DNA from: Belliella buryatensis
GTDB lineage: Bacteria > Bacteroidota > Bacteroidia > Cytophagales > Cyclobacteriaceae
DNA length: 64,000 nt
Direction: 5' to 3'
Assembly (NCBI RefSeq): GCF_900188245.1
Contig: NZ_FZOK01000015.1
Location: 43,917 to 107,916 of the forward strand
The position numbers and the translations under genes are program-made. The notes under the pieces are model-generated. The model had not been told where the DNA came from. It saw only the letters and a list, made by a program, of their open reading frames with translations, and did not search any database. Shown here in pieces: positions 19,118 to 27,703 of this stretch; the first letter of the stretch is position 1, and each line of letters opens with the position of its first letter.

Positions 19118-19177
19118 TTTTTCAAGCTCCTCCAAAATATTCTTTTGTTAAAATTTCTTCTACTTGATTTATTTCCA

Positions 19178-19185
19178 TACTTTTG
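19178..19185 (+). promoter_or_regulatory. Minus-7 promoter element of the pseudouridine synthase gene
   Basis: TACTTTTG matches TAnnTTTG, 26 nt before the ATG. No good TTTG lies at the right distance upstream, where the REP-like pair sits close by. Confidence 0.4.
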
Positions 19186-19210
19186 CGCCCTTATTGGTAA
19201 ATGAAGCTGC

Positions 19211-19921
19211 ATGAAGAAAATTGATTTTAAAGATCTCATTCTGTTTGAAAATGAGGATTACCTCGTGATCAATAAGCTTCCATATTTATCGACATTGGAT
19301 GACCGGCATGAGGCCCAGAACATTCTGGACTTGGCCAAAGGATACACCCCTGATGCCCAGGTGTGTCATCGTCTGGACAAGGAGACTTCGGGCTGCCTAG
19401 CAATAGCCAAGCACCCTGAAGCCTACCGTAATATCGCCATCCAGTTTGAAGACAGAAAAGTTGATAAAATCTATCATGCAGTAGTAGAAGGAATCCATGA
19501 TTACAAAGATGTATTAGTGGACAAAAATCTACTCGCCAACAATAAGGGAATCGCCAAAGTCAGCAAAGATGGTAAGCCGGCACAGACGTATTTCAAAACA
19601 GTGAAGACCTATTTCAAGCATTCCTTAATAGAATGCAAACCGGTCACCGGAAGACTTCATCAAATCAGGGTTCATCTGGCTTACTTGAAGTCACCCATCT
19701 GTGGAGATGAAACATACGGAGGAAAGCCACTTTATCTATCAGAACTCAAAAGGCGATTCAACCTCAAAAAAAACACAGAGGAGCAACCCATCATGCAACG
19801 CGTATCGCTTCATGCTTACGCCTTGAATTTCAAAGGAGTGAAAGGAGAAAGCATAGAGGTGATTGCTCCATATCCGAAAGATTTTGACGTTTTAGTCAAG
19901 CAATTGGAGAAAAACAGATAG
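19211..19921 (+). CDS. RluA-family pseudouridine synthase
   Basis: 236 residues. The catalytic motif HRLDKETSG contains the essential Asp; the RluA-type motif GRLHQIRVHLAYLKSPICGDETYGG follows. There is no N-terminal S4 domain, so the protein is of the short RluA/RluC-like class. It isomerises uridine to pseudouridine in rRNA or tRNA; the target site cannot be assigned. It precedes the ribosomal protein operon, with its own promoter-like element. Confidence 0.93.
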   Translation: MKKIDFKDLILFENEDYLVINKLPYLSTLDDRHEAQNILDLAKGYTPDAQVCHRLDKETSGCLAIAKHPEAYRNIAIQFEDRKVDKIYHAVVEGIHDYKDVLVDKNLLANNKGIAKVSKDGKPAQTYFKTVKTYFKHSLIECKPVTGRLHQIRVHLAYLKSPICGDETYGGKPLYLSELKRRFNLKKNTEEQPIMQRVSLHAYALNFKGVKGESIEVIAPYPKDFDVLVKQLEKNR

Positions 19922-20037
19922 AATAAATATTTAGACCCGCATTAGCTTGGATTGTTGCAGGTTTTTAGAAGAAAGTCACCAACTTTCAAAAAAAACTGAA
20001 GTAAAGCCGTGAAAATGTGGGCAATAATGTTCTTTCT

Positions 20038-20069
20038 TTTGCATTAAAAAGAAATTACTTCTATCTTTG
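20038..20069 (+). promoter_or_regulatory. Promoter of the rplM-rpsI operon
   Basis: TTTG at 20038-20041, 20-nt spacer, TATCTTTG at 20062-20069: a full match to the Bacteroidota consensus. It leaves a leader of about 50 nt before the GTG start of rplM. Confidence 0.85.
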
Positions 20070-20125
20070 TGTCCCTTTTTGAGGGTGAAATATATTTAAC
20101 AAGCTCATAATTAAACATTTACACA

Positions 20126-20569
20126 GTGGATACATTAAGCTATAAGACCGTATCAGCGAATGCCGCAACTGTAGAAAAAAACTGGATCGTAGTGGATGCC
20201 CAGGCTGCAGTATTAGGTAGATTCTCTAGTGAGGTAGCGAAAATCTTGAGAGGTAAGCATAAGCCTTCTTATACCCCTCATGTAGACTGCGGAGACAACG
20301 TGATTGTCATCAATGCAGACAAGGTTAGATTGACTGGTAAAAAGTGGAACGAAAAAGTATATGTTCGTCACACAGGTTATCCAGGAGGTCAGCGTATTTC
20401 TACTCCAAGACTATTGAAAGACAAATCGGCTTCAATCTTGGTAGAAAAAGCAGTAAGAGGTATGCTTCCAAAAAATAGACTTGGAAGACAATTGTACAGA
20501 AACTTATTTGTGTACAATGGCCCTGAGCACCCACATGCTGCACAGCAACCTAAAGAACATAAATTCTAA
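20126..20569 (+). CDS. rplM: 50S ribosomal protein L13
   Basis: 147 residues starting at GTG. Typical L13 motifs are WIVVDAQAAVLGRFSSEVAKILRGKHKPSYTPHVDCGDNVIVINADKVRLTG and VRGMLPKNRLGRQLYRNLFVY. It is an early assembly protein of the large subunit. rpsI follows after 12 nt, the conserved L13-S9 arrangement. Confidence 0.97.
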   Translation: MDTLSYKTVSANAATVEKNWIVVDAQAAVLGRFSSEVAKILRGKHKPSYTPHVDCGDNVIVINADKVRLTGKKWNEKVYVRHTGYPGGQRISTPRLLKDKSASILVEKAVRGMLPKNRLGRQLYRNLFVYNGPEHPHAAQQPKEHKF

Positions 20570-20581
20570 TCAAAGCAGTCT

Positions 20582-20968
20582 ATGGAAATTATCAACACAA
20601 TCGGTAGAAGAAAGACGTCTGTTGCGAGAATCTACATGCAACCAGGCAAAGGTGAGATTTCTGTGAACAACAGAACCATCGAAGTTTACTTCCCATTTGA
20701 TCTGCACCAGATCGTAGTAAAGCAGCCTCTTGCCCTAGTTGGCGAAGATGGAGCTTATGACATCAAAATCAACGTAGACGGTGGCGGAATCAAAGGTCAA
20801 GCAGAAGCAGCAAGAATGGCAATTGCCAGAGCACTTTGCGAAATCAACGCTGACCACAGAGAAGCATTGAAAAAAGAAGGTTTCTTAACACGTGACTCCA
20901 GAATGGTAGAACGTAAGAAACCAGGACGTAGAAAAGCAAGAAGAAGATTCCAGTTCTCTAAACGTTAA
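20582..20968 (+). CDS. rpsI: 30S ribosomal protein S9
   Basis: 128 residues, beginning INTIGRRKTSVARIYMQPGKGEISVNNR and ending in the conserved basic tail KKPGRRKARRRFQFSKR. The C-terminal Arg reaches the P-site tRNA in the ribosome. Cotranscribed with rplM; rpsB follows after 45 nt. Confidence 0.97.
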   Translation: MEIINTIGRRKTSVARIYMQPGKGEISVNNRTIEVYFPFDLHQIVVKQPLALVGEDGAYDIKINVDGGGIKGQAEAARMAIARALCEINADHREALKKEGFLTRDSRMVERKKPGRRKARRRFQFSKR

Positions 20969-21013
20969 TCTGGAGATTCTTTACATTTTATATCGAAACA
21001 ACATCATATTTTA

Positions 21014-21775
21014 ATGGCACAAATAGAATATAAAGACTTACTGGATGCTGGTGTTCACTTCGGACACTTAACTAGAAAGTGGGATCCGAGAATGGCTCCG
21101 TATATCTTCATGGAGAAGAACGGTATCCATATCATCGACCTTAACAAAACGCTTGTTTGCCTAGACGAAGCATCCAACGCAATCAAGCAGATCGTACGCT
21201 CAGGTAAAAAAGTCATGTTCGTTGCGACTAAGAAGCAAGCGAAAGACTTGGTAGCCGATGAAGCTAGAAGACTTAATATGCCTTACGTAACCGAGAGATG
21301 GTTGGGTGGTATGTTGACTAACTTCGCTACAATCAGAAAATCCTTGAAGAAAATGTCTACCATCGACAAAATGATGAAAGAAGACGCTTACAAGAACTTA
21401 GCGAAGAAAGAACGTCTGATGATCACTAGACAAAGAGAAAAATTGGAATCAGTTTTGGGTGGTATTGCTGACCTGACAAGACTTCCAGCTGCTTTGTTTG
21501 TAGTAGACATCAAAAGAGAGCACATCGCTATCGCCGAGGCACAGAAGCTTGGTATCCCTGTATTCGCATTGGTAGATACGAACTCTAACCCTAACGAGGT
21601 AGACTTCCCTATCCCTTCCAATGACGATGCTTTCAAATCAATCTCTTTGCTTGTAAAAGCGTTTGGCGCAGCTATCGAAGAAGGACTTTCTGAAAGAAAG
21701 AAAGACAAAGAAGATGCTAAACTCACTGAAGAAGAGGAAGCAAAAAGAGCTGTGGACGCTGATACACAAGAGTAA
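21014..21775 (+). CDS. rpsB: 30S ribosomal protein S2
   Basis: 253 residues. S2 signatures are [42 protein letters not shown] and [30 protein letters not shown], with a charged C-terminal extension (about 225-253). The arrangement rpsB then tsf is conserved in bacteria. A terminator-like hairpin lies between them here, which may set the S2:EF-Ts ratio. Confidence 0.97.
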   Translation: MAQIEYKDLLDAGVHFGHLTRKWDPRMAPYIFMEKNGIHIIDLNKTLVCLDEASNAIKQIVRSGKKVMFVATKKQAKDLVADEARRLNMPYVTERWLGGMLTNFATIRKSLKKMSTIDKMMKEDAYKNLAKKERLMITRQREKLESVLGGIADLTRLPAALFVVDIKREHIAIAEAQKLGIPVFALVDTNSNPNEVDFPIPSNDDAFKSISLLVKAFGAAIEEGLSERKKDKEDAKLTEEEEAKRAVDADTQE

Positions 21776-21803
21776 TCCACTACTTTGAAATACATTACAA
21801 AAG

Positions 21804-21840
21804 ATTGAACATAAGGTACTCACCTGTGTTCAATTTTTTG
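21804..21840 (+). terminator. Terminator or attenuator between rpsB and tsf
   Basis: Two-part stem ATTGAACA...TGTTCAAT (21804-21811 with 21827-21834) with an inner AGGT/ACCT helix, followed by ATTTTTTG. It is placed within the rpsB-tsf gap of 157 nt. Confidence 0.65.
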
Positions 21841-21932
21841 TTTTTATCAACTAAGATCTGGTAGTCCGTCACGATGGGATATCAAATCTAAATCACATAG
21901 AAAAAAGTTTAATCTCATAAATTGACAATACA

Positions 21933-22763
21933 ATGGCTATTACTGCACAAGAAGTAAACAAACTGAGACAAATGACCGGTGCCGGTATGATGGACTGTAA
22001 AAAAGCCCTTACCGAAGCTGAAGGAGATTTCGAAAAAGCTATTGACATCCTTAGAAAAAAAGGTCAAAAAGTATCTGCTTCTAGAGCTGATAGAGAGACC
22101 AAAGAAGGAACAATCGTAACCAAAGTTAGCGCTGACGGTACTACAGGATACTTGCTTTCTTTGACTTGTGAAACTGACTTTGTTGCTAAAAACGAAGAAT
22201 TCGTAGCTTTTGCTAACACTGCTTTGGAATTGGCAACTGAAAATAATGCAAGTTCTGTTGCAGACATCCAAGCACTTCCTTTTGAAGGAATCACAGTAGG
22301 AGAGAAAATCATCGAATTGACTGGTAAAATCGGTGAGAAAATCGAAATCTCTCACTTTGAAGTAGTGAAAGACGAGGCGGTAGTTCCTTACATCCACTCC
22401 AATGGTAAATTGGGTGTATTGGTAGCTTTGACAAACACTAGCGGTGCAGACGTAGAAGAGGCTGGTAAAGATGTAGCAATGCAAATTGCTGCGATGAATC
22501 CAGTAGCTGTTGACAAAGACGGTGTAGATGCTTCTGTGATCGAGAGAGAAATCGAAGTAGGTAAAGACCAAGCTAGACAAGAAGGTAAGCCTGAAGAAAT
22601 GCTTGAAAAAATCGCATTGGGTAAATTGAACAAGTTCTACAAAGAAAACACACTGCTTAGCCAAGCATTTGTGAAAGATGGTTCTTTATCTATCGCTCAG
22701 TACCTAGACAAAGTAAGCAAAGGAATGACTGTAGCTGCTTTTAAGAGAATTTCTATAGGATAA
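21933..22763 (+). CDS. tsf: Elongation factor Ts
   Basis: 276 residues. The N-terminal UBA-like domain contains VNKLRQMTGAGMMDCKKALTEAEGDFEKAIDILRKKG; the TDFVAKN motif that contacts EF-Tu is seen as CETDFVAKNEEF, and the C-terminus has LLSQAFVKDGSLSIAQYL. It is the guanine nucleotide exchange factor for EF-Tu. A strong terminator ends the cluster. Confidence 0.97.
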   Translation: MAITAQEVNKLRQMTGAGMMDCKKALTEAEGDFEKAIDILRKKGQKVSASRADRETKEGTIVTKVSADGTTGYLLSLTCETDFVAKNEEFVAFANTALELATENNASSVADIQALPFEGITVGEKIIELTGKIGEKIEISHFEVVKDEAVVPYIHSNGKLGVLVALTNTSGADVEEAGKDVAMQIAAMNPVAVDKDGVDASVIEREIEVGKDQARQEGKPEEMLEKIALGKLNKFYKENTLLSQAFVKDGSLSIAQYLDKVSKGMTVAAFKRISIG

Positions 22764-22789
22764 TTCTTTTTAGATATAAGGCTTGAGAC

Positions 22790-22825
22790 AAAAAAGCTGA
22801 CCCTTATCAGGGTCAGCTTTTTTAT
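22790..22825 (+). terminator. Terminator after tsf
   Basis: AAAAAGCTGACCC-TTATCA-GGGTCAGCTTTTT, a 13-bp perfect stem (22791-22803 with 22810-22822) with a T run. Confidence 0.92.
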
Positions 22826-22910
22826 TTTACCATTTCCTCGCTTCGTAATCAAGGTGGTTAAATGTTTTAAAAAATGGACTTCAGATCAAAAAGTTTGACC
22901 TTGTAGATGT

Positions 22911-23014
22911 CCCATGCTTATGGGAGAAGCATATAATGGGTTAATTCGACCCCGTCGGGGTCGTACTCTTCATGCAATGTTCGATGCTATATACATGTGA
23001 TCCCTTTGGGATCA
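22911..23014. repeat. REP-like hairpin cluster B
   Basis: Three perfect hairpins lie in the gene-free stretch 22824-23159: CCCAT-GCTT-ATGGG (22911-22924), CGACCCC-GTC-GGGGTCG (22947-22963) and TGATCCC-TTT-GGGATCA (22998-23014). The sequence differs from clusters A and C but the architecture is shared. Confidence 0.65.
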
Positions 23015-23076
23015 AGGGTAGTGTGGAAATCGAGATTGATGTAATCGTTAAAAACACAAAATCTTAGGAGGAATGC

Positions 23077-23109
23077 AGACCTGGCAGGTTTTCAAAACCT
23101 GCCAGGTCT
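23077..23109. repeat. 33-nt near-perfect palindrome
   Basis: Arms of 16 nt (AGACCTGGCAGGTTTT and its exact complement) around a single C at 23093. A related 15-nt inverted pair is at 38179-38247. Located about 50 nt downstream of a minus-strand gene; there is no T run, so it is unlike a normal terminator. Confidence 0.75.
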
Positions 23110-23159
23110 AACAAACTATACTCCCAAAACAATAACATCATACTACTTTTCAGACTTAA

Positions 23160-23771
23160 TCATAGCTTAAATCCAAGCCTATAATTCACCATCAAATAAT
23201 ATGGCCAATAGCCTTCAAAAGAGGACATGCTGATACCTAGGGTATTTCTTCGATTTAGATTTTTACCTTGCCAGTCGAAGGTCACTTGGGTCACATAGCC
23301 TAACCTTGCATGTCTTTCCACTAACCAAAAACTACTATAGTTCCCAAACTCATTCAAACCCCAACCTCCATGTATTCCATCACCTCCATATTGGAAGGAT
23401 GGACCAAAGCCTATGCCTAGTCGGAAGTCCTTTTCAGTCTTAATCACATCATATTGAAACCTGACGTCTGTAAAAAGACTGGCAACAAATGATTCAGTAT
23501 TTTCACCATTGAGCACAGGTTGCCAATATCTGCCACTTAGGTCAAAATCTTCAACTGATGCCATAAAAGTAAAAGAAGGATTGATAGAAAATCGAGGAGT
23601 AGCATAATAGCTCAATTCATTTATCAAGTTAATCGTCCACAATCCAGCATTCCCTTCAATCCCAGGCCCTACCCCAATTCTGTAGATCAGTTCCTTTTCT
23701 CTGCTTTCTTGAGCATTTGTATTAAAAGTAAAAACTGATAAAAAGGCTGCTAAAATTATTAATCTTTTCAT
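23160..23771 (-). CDS. Exported hypothetical protein, outer-membrane-barrel-like
   Basis: 203 residues with a signal peptide (MKRLIILAAFLSVFTFNTNA before QES). The mature part has alternating aromatic/hydrophobic strands (RFSINPSFTFMASV, DVRFQYDVI, RLGYVTQVTFDW) and ends YYLMVNYRLGFKL, consistent with a small outer-membrane beta barrel of about eight strands. No family recognised. The next gene upstream on the same strand is a similar barrel-like protein, separated by a terminator. Confidence 0.75.
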   Translation of the reverse strand: MKRLIILAAFLSVFTFNTNAQESREKELIYRIGVGPGIEGNAGLWTINLINELSYYATPRFSINPSFTFMASVEDFDLSGRYWQPVLNGENTESFVASLFTDVRFQYDVIKTEKDFRLGIGFGPSFQYGGDGIHGGWGLNEFGNYSSFWLVERHARLGYVTQVTFDWQGKNLNRRNTLGISMSSFEGYWPYYLMVNYRLGFKL

Positions 23772-23800
23772 TTACTCAAATTTTAATAACACATTTAATT

Positions 23801-23830
23801 GAAAAAGCTCTCTAGAATTAAATCTAGAGA
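23801..23830 (-). terminator. Terminator after the barrel-like gene at 23849
   Basis: TCTCTAGA-ATTAAA-TCTAGAGA (23809-23830) followed on the minus strand by GCTTTTTC. Confidence 0.65.
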
Positions 23831-23848
23831 ACTTTCAGATTCATTTAA

Positions 23849-24415
23849 TTAAAATGAATATCCTAAGCCGATGTTTAGCCAACTCGTTTCAAATTGTTCG
23901 ATTTGAAAACCATAGGCTATGGAAGGAATTAATTGAAGATTATCTGTTAAGAAAAACCTTGCCTTCAACCCAACCCTTGCTGTGACATCTGTAAATCTAT
24001 TTGTTTGGCGAAAGGTAATATTGTCTCCTTCTCCGATTTGACTTTCTAGCATCCGGTTCCTTATCCTAAGAAAACTTGCTTCGGTGGATAAAATAAATTT
24101 TTCCTTTTGAACTAAATCGTATCCAAATCCTAATGTAAAGAAATGCATATCAAAACGACCAGTCTCTTCTTTTGATAAAAAGAAAACACTGTTTTGACCT
24201 TCATAATCTAATCTTCCATAAGAAAAATCAGCGTAAATTCTATCTTTCAAATATCTTCTATATCCTATGGTATATCCCTGACCTATAAAACTGCCACCAG
24301 AATATCTATCCCCAGTTACATGTGAATATGTAGAATAGATATTATTTTTTAATTGATCTTGAGCATTGACTTGAAAGCTCAAAAGAAGTAATAAAAGAAA
24401 TATTGCACTCTTCAT
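23849..24415 (-). CDS. Exported barrel-like protein with a GATA repeat in its 5' region
   Basis: 188 residues from MKSAIFLLLLLLSFQVNAQ, a canonical signal peptide cut after NAQ. The mature part is rich in aromatic beta strands (YADFSYGRLDYEG, FFTLGFGYDLV) and ends SWLNIGLGYSF, like a small outer-membrane barrel. The frame is open upstream to an ATG at 24517 that would translate the GATA tract as repeated SIYL, so start usage may depend on repeat number. I prefer 24415. No family recognised. Confidence 0.75.
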   Translation of the reverse strand: MKSAIFLLLLLLSFQVNAQDQLKNNIYSTYSHVTGDRYSGGSFIGQGYTIGYRRYLKDRIYADFSYGRLDYEGQNSVFFLSKEETGRFDMHFFTLGFGYDLVQKEKFILSTEASFLRIRNRMLESQIGEGDNITFRQTNRFTDVTARVGLKARFFLTDNLQLIPSIAYGFQIEQFETSWLNIGLGYSF

Positions 24416-24472
24416 TTGCATTAAAAATTTGAAATCCATGTATAAAAATTTTTGTGCTAATAGTGTAGAAAT

Positions 24473-24506
<34 letters not shown>

Positions 24507-24846
24507 AACTTTTTCATAAAAGTGTACTTTTTTGTTAATTAATTTATTTGCTTCAAGTTTAATTGAAATTGATTTTAGTTCCAAGTATTTTTTGAAATAA
24601 TTAATATCGGAAAAATTCTAATTTAAAAGTATTTATTGCCTATAATCCGACTTTATAGTCTAAAATCATTAGTTTATATATGATTTTATTGAGGTTGTGT
24701 ATTTGAAAAAATAGTATAAAAATGAAAGAAGCACAGTGAACAAGCTTTACTTTTTCCTAAAAATAAAGAAGTTCAACCTCCCGTACCGATAGCTCGGTAC
24801 TCGGGACAGGCGCTTCGGGGTTGTTGTCCTCATCATCAACTTCAAT

Positions 24847-24892
24847 CCCCGGGTTGCAACCCGGGGCTTCAAAGTTAAACTACTTCGTAGTT
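24847..24892. repeat. REP-like hairpin pair C
   Basis: CCCCGGGTTGCAACCCGGGG, a 20-nt perfect palindrome (24847-24866), followed by AACTAC-TTC-GTAGTT (24878-24892). Long palindrome plus short TTC-loop hairpin, as in pair A. Confidence 0.7.
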
Positions 24893-24910
24893 GTTAGAAT
24901 TTACTTCTAA

Positions 24911-24973
24911 CATCTCGTCTCAAGCTTCTATTTTCTTATATCTTGGTTCTTGTGTCTTTTGTCTTGAATCTTG
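24911..24973. repeat. Heptanucleotide degenerate tandem array (9 units)
   Basis: Read on the minus strand, nine head-to-tail 7-nt units: CAAGATT, CAAGACA, AAAGACA, CAAGAAC, CAAGATA, TAAGAAA, ATAGAAG, CTTGAGA, CGAGATG. The unit length never varies while sequence decays from a CAAGAnA consensus. Confidence 0.75.
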
Positions 24974-25046
24974 CTTCATCGCATCCACAGGCGAAAAACA
25001 AAACTCAGCGCACCTTTGCTCCTCCTCCACCTTTGCGAGATACGCT

Positions 25047-26339
25047 TTATCCTTTATTCATCAGTTCCTCAATCTCCTCTGCTTCTATCGGGATATTGCG
25101 CATCAGGTCGAAGTAACCGTTGTCTTGGATGACGATATTGTTTTCTAATCGAATTCCCAAACCTTCTTCCTGAATGTAAATCCCTGGTTCTACGGTGAAA
25201 ACCATTCCTGAAATGATCGCCTCATGCATCGTGCCCACATCATGCACATCCAAACCTAAATGGTGAGAAGTACCATGCATAAAGTATTTTTTGTATGCAG
25301 GCCATTTTGGATCTTGGTTTTTGATATCTGTCTGATCGATCAAGCCCAAACTCACCAACTCAGACTGCATAATCAATCCCACTTCTTTGTGATAGTCTTG
25401 AATATTTGTGCCTGGTGTCAGCATATCCATAGCTGCTCTTTGCACCCGAAGGACAGCATCATAAACTGACCTTTGTCTTTTGGTAAATCTACCATTCACA
25501 GGAATAGTGCGAGACATATCAGCATTGTAGTTGCCGTATTCAGCTCCAACATCAAAAAGGATCAAGTCTCCATCCTTGCAAATTTCTTTATTTTCGATGT
25601 AATGTAATACACAGGCATTTGCACCAGAAGCGATGATAGGTTCGTAAGCAAAACCCTTACTTCTGTTTCGAATAAATTCATGGATAAATTCCGCCTCGAT
25701 TTCATATTCAGTCACTCCAGGTTTTACAAAAGAGAGGATTCTTCTAAAGCCTTTTTCAGTAATGTCACAGGCAATTTGCATTTGATTGATCTCCTCTTGC
25801 TCTTTTACAGCCCTTAACTGATGCATCAAAGGCGCTACACGATGATAGTTATGAAGCGGAAATCTTTCTTTGCAAGTTTTGATAAATCTCGCATCTCTAC
25901 TCTCTACCTGTACATCTGCTCGCAGATGTTCGTTGGTATTCAAAAATACATTTTCGCTCAGCGACATCAAGGTATTGAGTACCTGATCAAAATTGGCTAG
26001 CCATTGAATATTTTGAATTCCTGAGGCTTCTAGTGCTTCGTCTTTGGTGTATTTGTGACCTTCCCAAATGGCTATATGTTCGTTTGTCTCTCTTAAAAAA
26101 AGCACTTCCCGCATATCAGGATTGGGAAAATCAGGACAAAGAATCAATATGGATTCTTCCTGATCAATTCCACTCAGGTAAAAAATATCATTATTCTGTC
26201 TGAACCGCATGGTTCCATCCGCATTGGTTGGCATGATGTCATTCGAATGAAAAACAGCAACAGATTTCGCTGGTAATTTCTCGGTCAACTTCTTGCGGTT
26301 TTTGATATACAGCTCTTTTGGAAGTGGGTTATATTTCAT
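25047..26339 (-). CDS. Aminopeptidase P family protein (Xaa-Pro aminopeptidase)
   Basis: 430 residues. An N-terminal creatinase-like domain (about 1-170) precedes the pita-bread metallopeptidase domain with the dinuclear metal ligands: Asp in LFDVGAEYGNYNADMSRT (two Asp), His in MHGTSHHLGLDVHDVG, Glu in FTVEPGIYI and Glu in IRLENNIVI. It removes N-terminal residues preceding proline. No signal peptide, so cytoplasmic. It is divergent from the M16 protease operon. Confidence 0.93.
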   Translation of the reverse strand: MKYNPLPKELYIKNRKKLTEKLPAKSVAVFHSNDIMPTNADGTMRFRQNNDIFYLSGIDQEESILILCPDFPNPDMREVLFLRETNEHIAIWEGHKYTKDEALEASGIQNIQWLANFDQVLNTLMSLSENVFLNTNEHLRADVQVESRDARFIKTCKERFPLHNYHRVAPLMHQLRAVKEQEEINQMQIACDITEKGFRRILSFVKPGVTEYEIEAEFIHEFIRNRSKGFAYEPIIASGANACVLHYIENKEICKDGDLILFDVGAEYGNYNADMSRTIPVNGRFTKRQRSVYDAVLRVQRAAMDMLTPGTNIQDYHKEVGLIMQSELVSLGLIDQTDIKNQDPKWPAYKKYFMHGTSHHLGLDVHDVGTMHEAIISGMVFTVEPGIYIQEEGLGIRLENNIVIQDNGYFDLMRNIPIEAEEIEELMNKG

Positions 26340-26439
26340 ATTGTCTTTTGATTTTTACTTTCTATATACAAATATAATTTTCTAAGGCTTAAAACTTGGA
26401 ATTACACTAAAATTGAACCGAAAACCATTAAAACTATTA

Positions 26440-26447
26440 TATTTTTG
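26440..26447 (+). promoter_or_regulatory. Minus-7 element of the M16 protease operon
   Basis: TATTTTTG matches TAnnTTTG, 25 nt upstream of the ATG at 26473. A TTG about 24 nt further upstream is a poor partner. Confidence 0.45.
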
Positions 26448-26472
26448 TACATTAATTGCGAAATCATAAGAG

Positions 26473-27702
26473 ATGCAATACAACCTCAAAGAACTATCAA
26501 ACGGAATCAGAATCATCCACATGGAAGTCCCACATACGAGGATGGTTCATTCTGGATTTATATTGAATATTGGCAGCAGAGACGAGACCAAAGAACAGGA
26601 GGGCTTGGTGCATTTTTGGGAACATATGGCCTTCAAAGGCACCAAAAAACGGAAAGCGTTCCATATCATCAATAGACTAGAATCTCTAGGTGGCGAGCTG
26701 AATGCCTACACGACCAAAGAAAAAGTCTGCTTCTACGCTAGTGTACTCAAAGAGCATTTCAATAAAGCGGCAGAACTCCTCTGTGACATTACCTTCAACA
26801 GCATTTTCCCGGAAAAACAAATAGAGAAAGAGCGACATGTCATCTTGGAGGAAATGGCTATGTACCGAGATTCACCTGAGGATTCTATTCAGGATGATTT
26901 TGATGAACTGGTATTCGAAGGACATGCTTTAGGGAGAAATATCTTGGGCACTGAGGAGACAGTAGGTCGGTTTACCCAACAGGATTTTTTCGATTTTATA
27001 TCTAGAAGATTAGACACCACACAAATCGTCTTTTCTGTAGTAGGTAATATCAGCTTCAAAAAAGTACTACAGCAAGTAGAAGGCTACTTATCTAGCATCC
27101 CTGCTAAAAGGAGTCTTTATGTGCGAAATAGCTATGTTCAATACCAACCAAAGATTAAGATCGTAGAGAAAGAAATTAGCCAAGCACATTGTGCTATTGG
27201 AAAAACCGCTTACAGCCTCTATGACCCGAGACGATTCAAACTCTACTTGCTCAATAATATTCTTGGAGGACCGAGCATGAACTCTCGGCTCAACCTCTCT
27301 CTTCGGGAAAAACATGGCTATGTCTACGCTGTGGAGTCTTCCTATCAGACCTATTCTGACACGGGGTTTATTGGGATTTTCTTTGGCACCGAAGAGAATA
27401 CTGTCAAAAGAGCCAAGAAATTGGTCATGCGGGAAATGGAAAAGCTCCGTACCCAAAAGCTAGGCACCATGCAGCTTCACATGGCCAAGGAACAAGCAAT
27501 CGGACAAATGGCTATGGCTGAGGAAAATTATGCCGCCTTGATGCTGGTTTTTGGCAAAAACCTACTTGACAAAGGTAAAATCGATTCCTTAGATAGTATC
27601 TTTGATACGATCAGAAGTACTTCTGCTGAAGAGTTGCTGGACATTGCCAATGAAGTATTTGACCCCAATCAACTCAGCTACCTAACTTACTTACCAAAAT
27701 AA
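26473..27702 (+). CDS. M16 family zinc metallopeptidase
   Basis: 409 residues. The inverted zinc motif HxxEH is H47-F-W-E-H51, with the downstream glutamate in the HVILEEMAMYRDSPED region. Second-half landmarks are the R-Y-like LREKHGYVYAVESSYQTYSDTGFIGIFFGT block. The length equals a processing-peptidase-like subunit. No signal peptide is visible. First gene of an operon; the O-methyltransferase starts one nucleotide after its stop. Confidence 0.93.
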   Translation: MQYNLKELSNGIRIIHMEVPHTRMVHSGFILNIGSRDETKEQEGLVHFWEHMAFKGTKKRKAFHIINRLESLGGELNAYTTKEKVCFYASVLKEHFNKAAELLCDITFNSIFPEKQIEKERHVILEEMAMYRDSPEDSIQDDFDELVFEGHALGRNILGTEETVGRFTQQDFFDFISRRLDTTQIVFSVVGNISFKKVLQQVEGYLSSIPAKRSLYVRNSYVQYQPKIKIVEKEISQAHCAIGKTAYSLYDPRRFKLYLLNNILGGPSMNSRLNLSLREKHGYVYAVESSYQTYSDTGFIGIFFGTEENTVKRAKKLVMREMEKLRTQKLGTMQLHMAKEQAIGQMAMAEENYAALMLVFGKNLLDKGKIDSLDSIFDTIRSTSAEELLDIANEVFDPNQLSYLTYLPK

Positions 27703-27703
27703 A

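Larger units (their letters stand above)
24507..25046. other. Gene-free stretch with repeats only
   Basis: No convincing gene. It holds an AT-rich segment (24507-24780) likely containing the promoter of the barrel-like gene, a hairpin GTACCGA-TAGC-TCGGTAC (24783-24800), REP-like pair C and a nine-unit heptanucleotide array. Confidence 0.6.

Noticed and set aside
21915..22664. Long antisense ORF (249 residues) over tsf
   Set aside because: Phe/Ser/Cys-rich composition typical of the complement of a lysine/glutamate-rich gene; tsf is certain.
26445..26675. Alternative-frame ORF at the start of the M16 protease
   Set aside because: Shadow of the M16 gene, whose HxxEH motif fixes the real frame.
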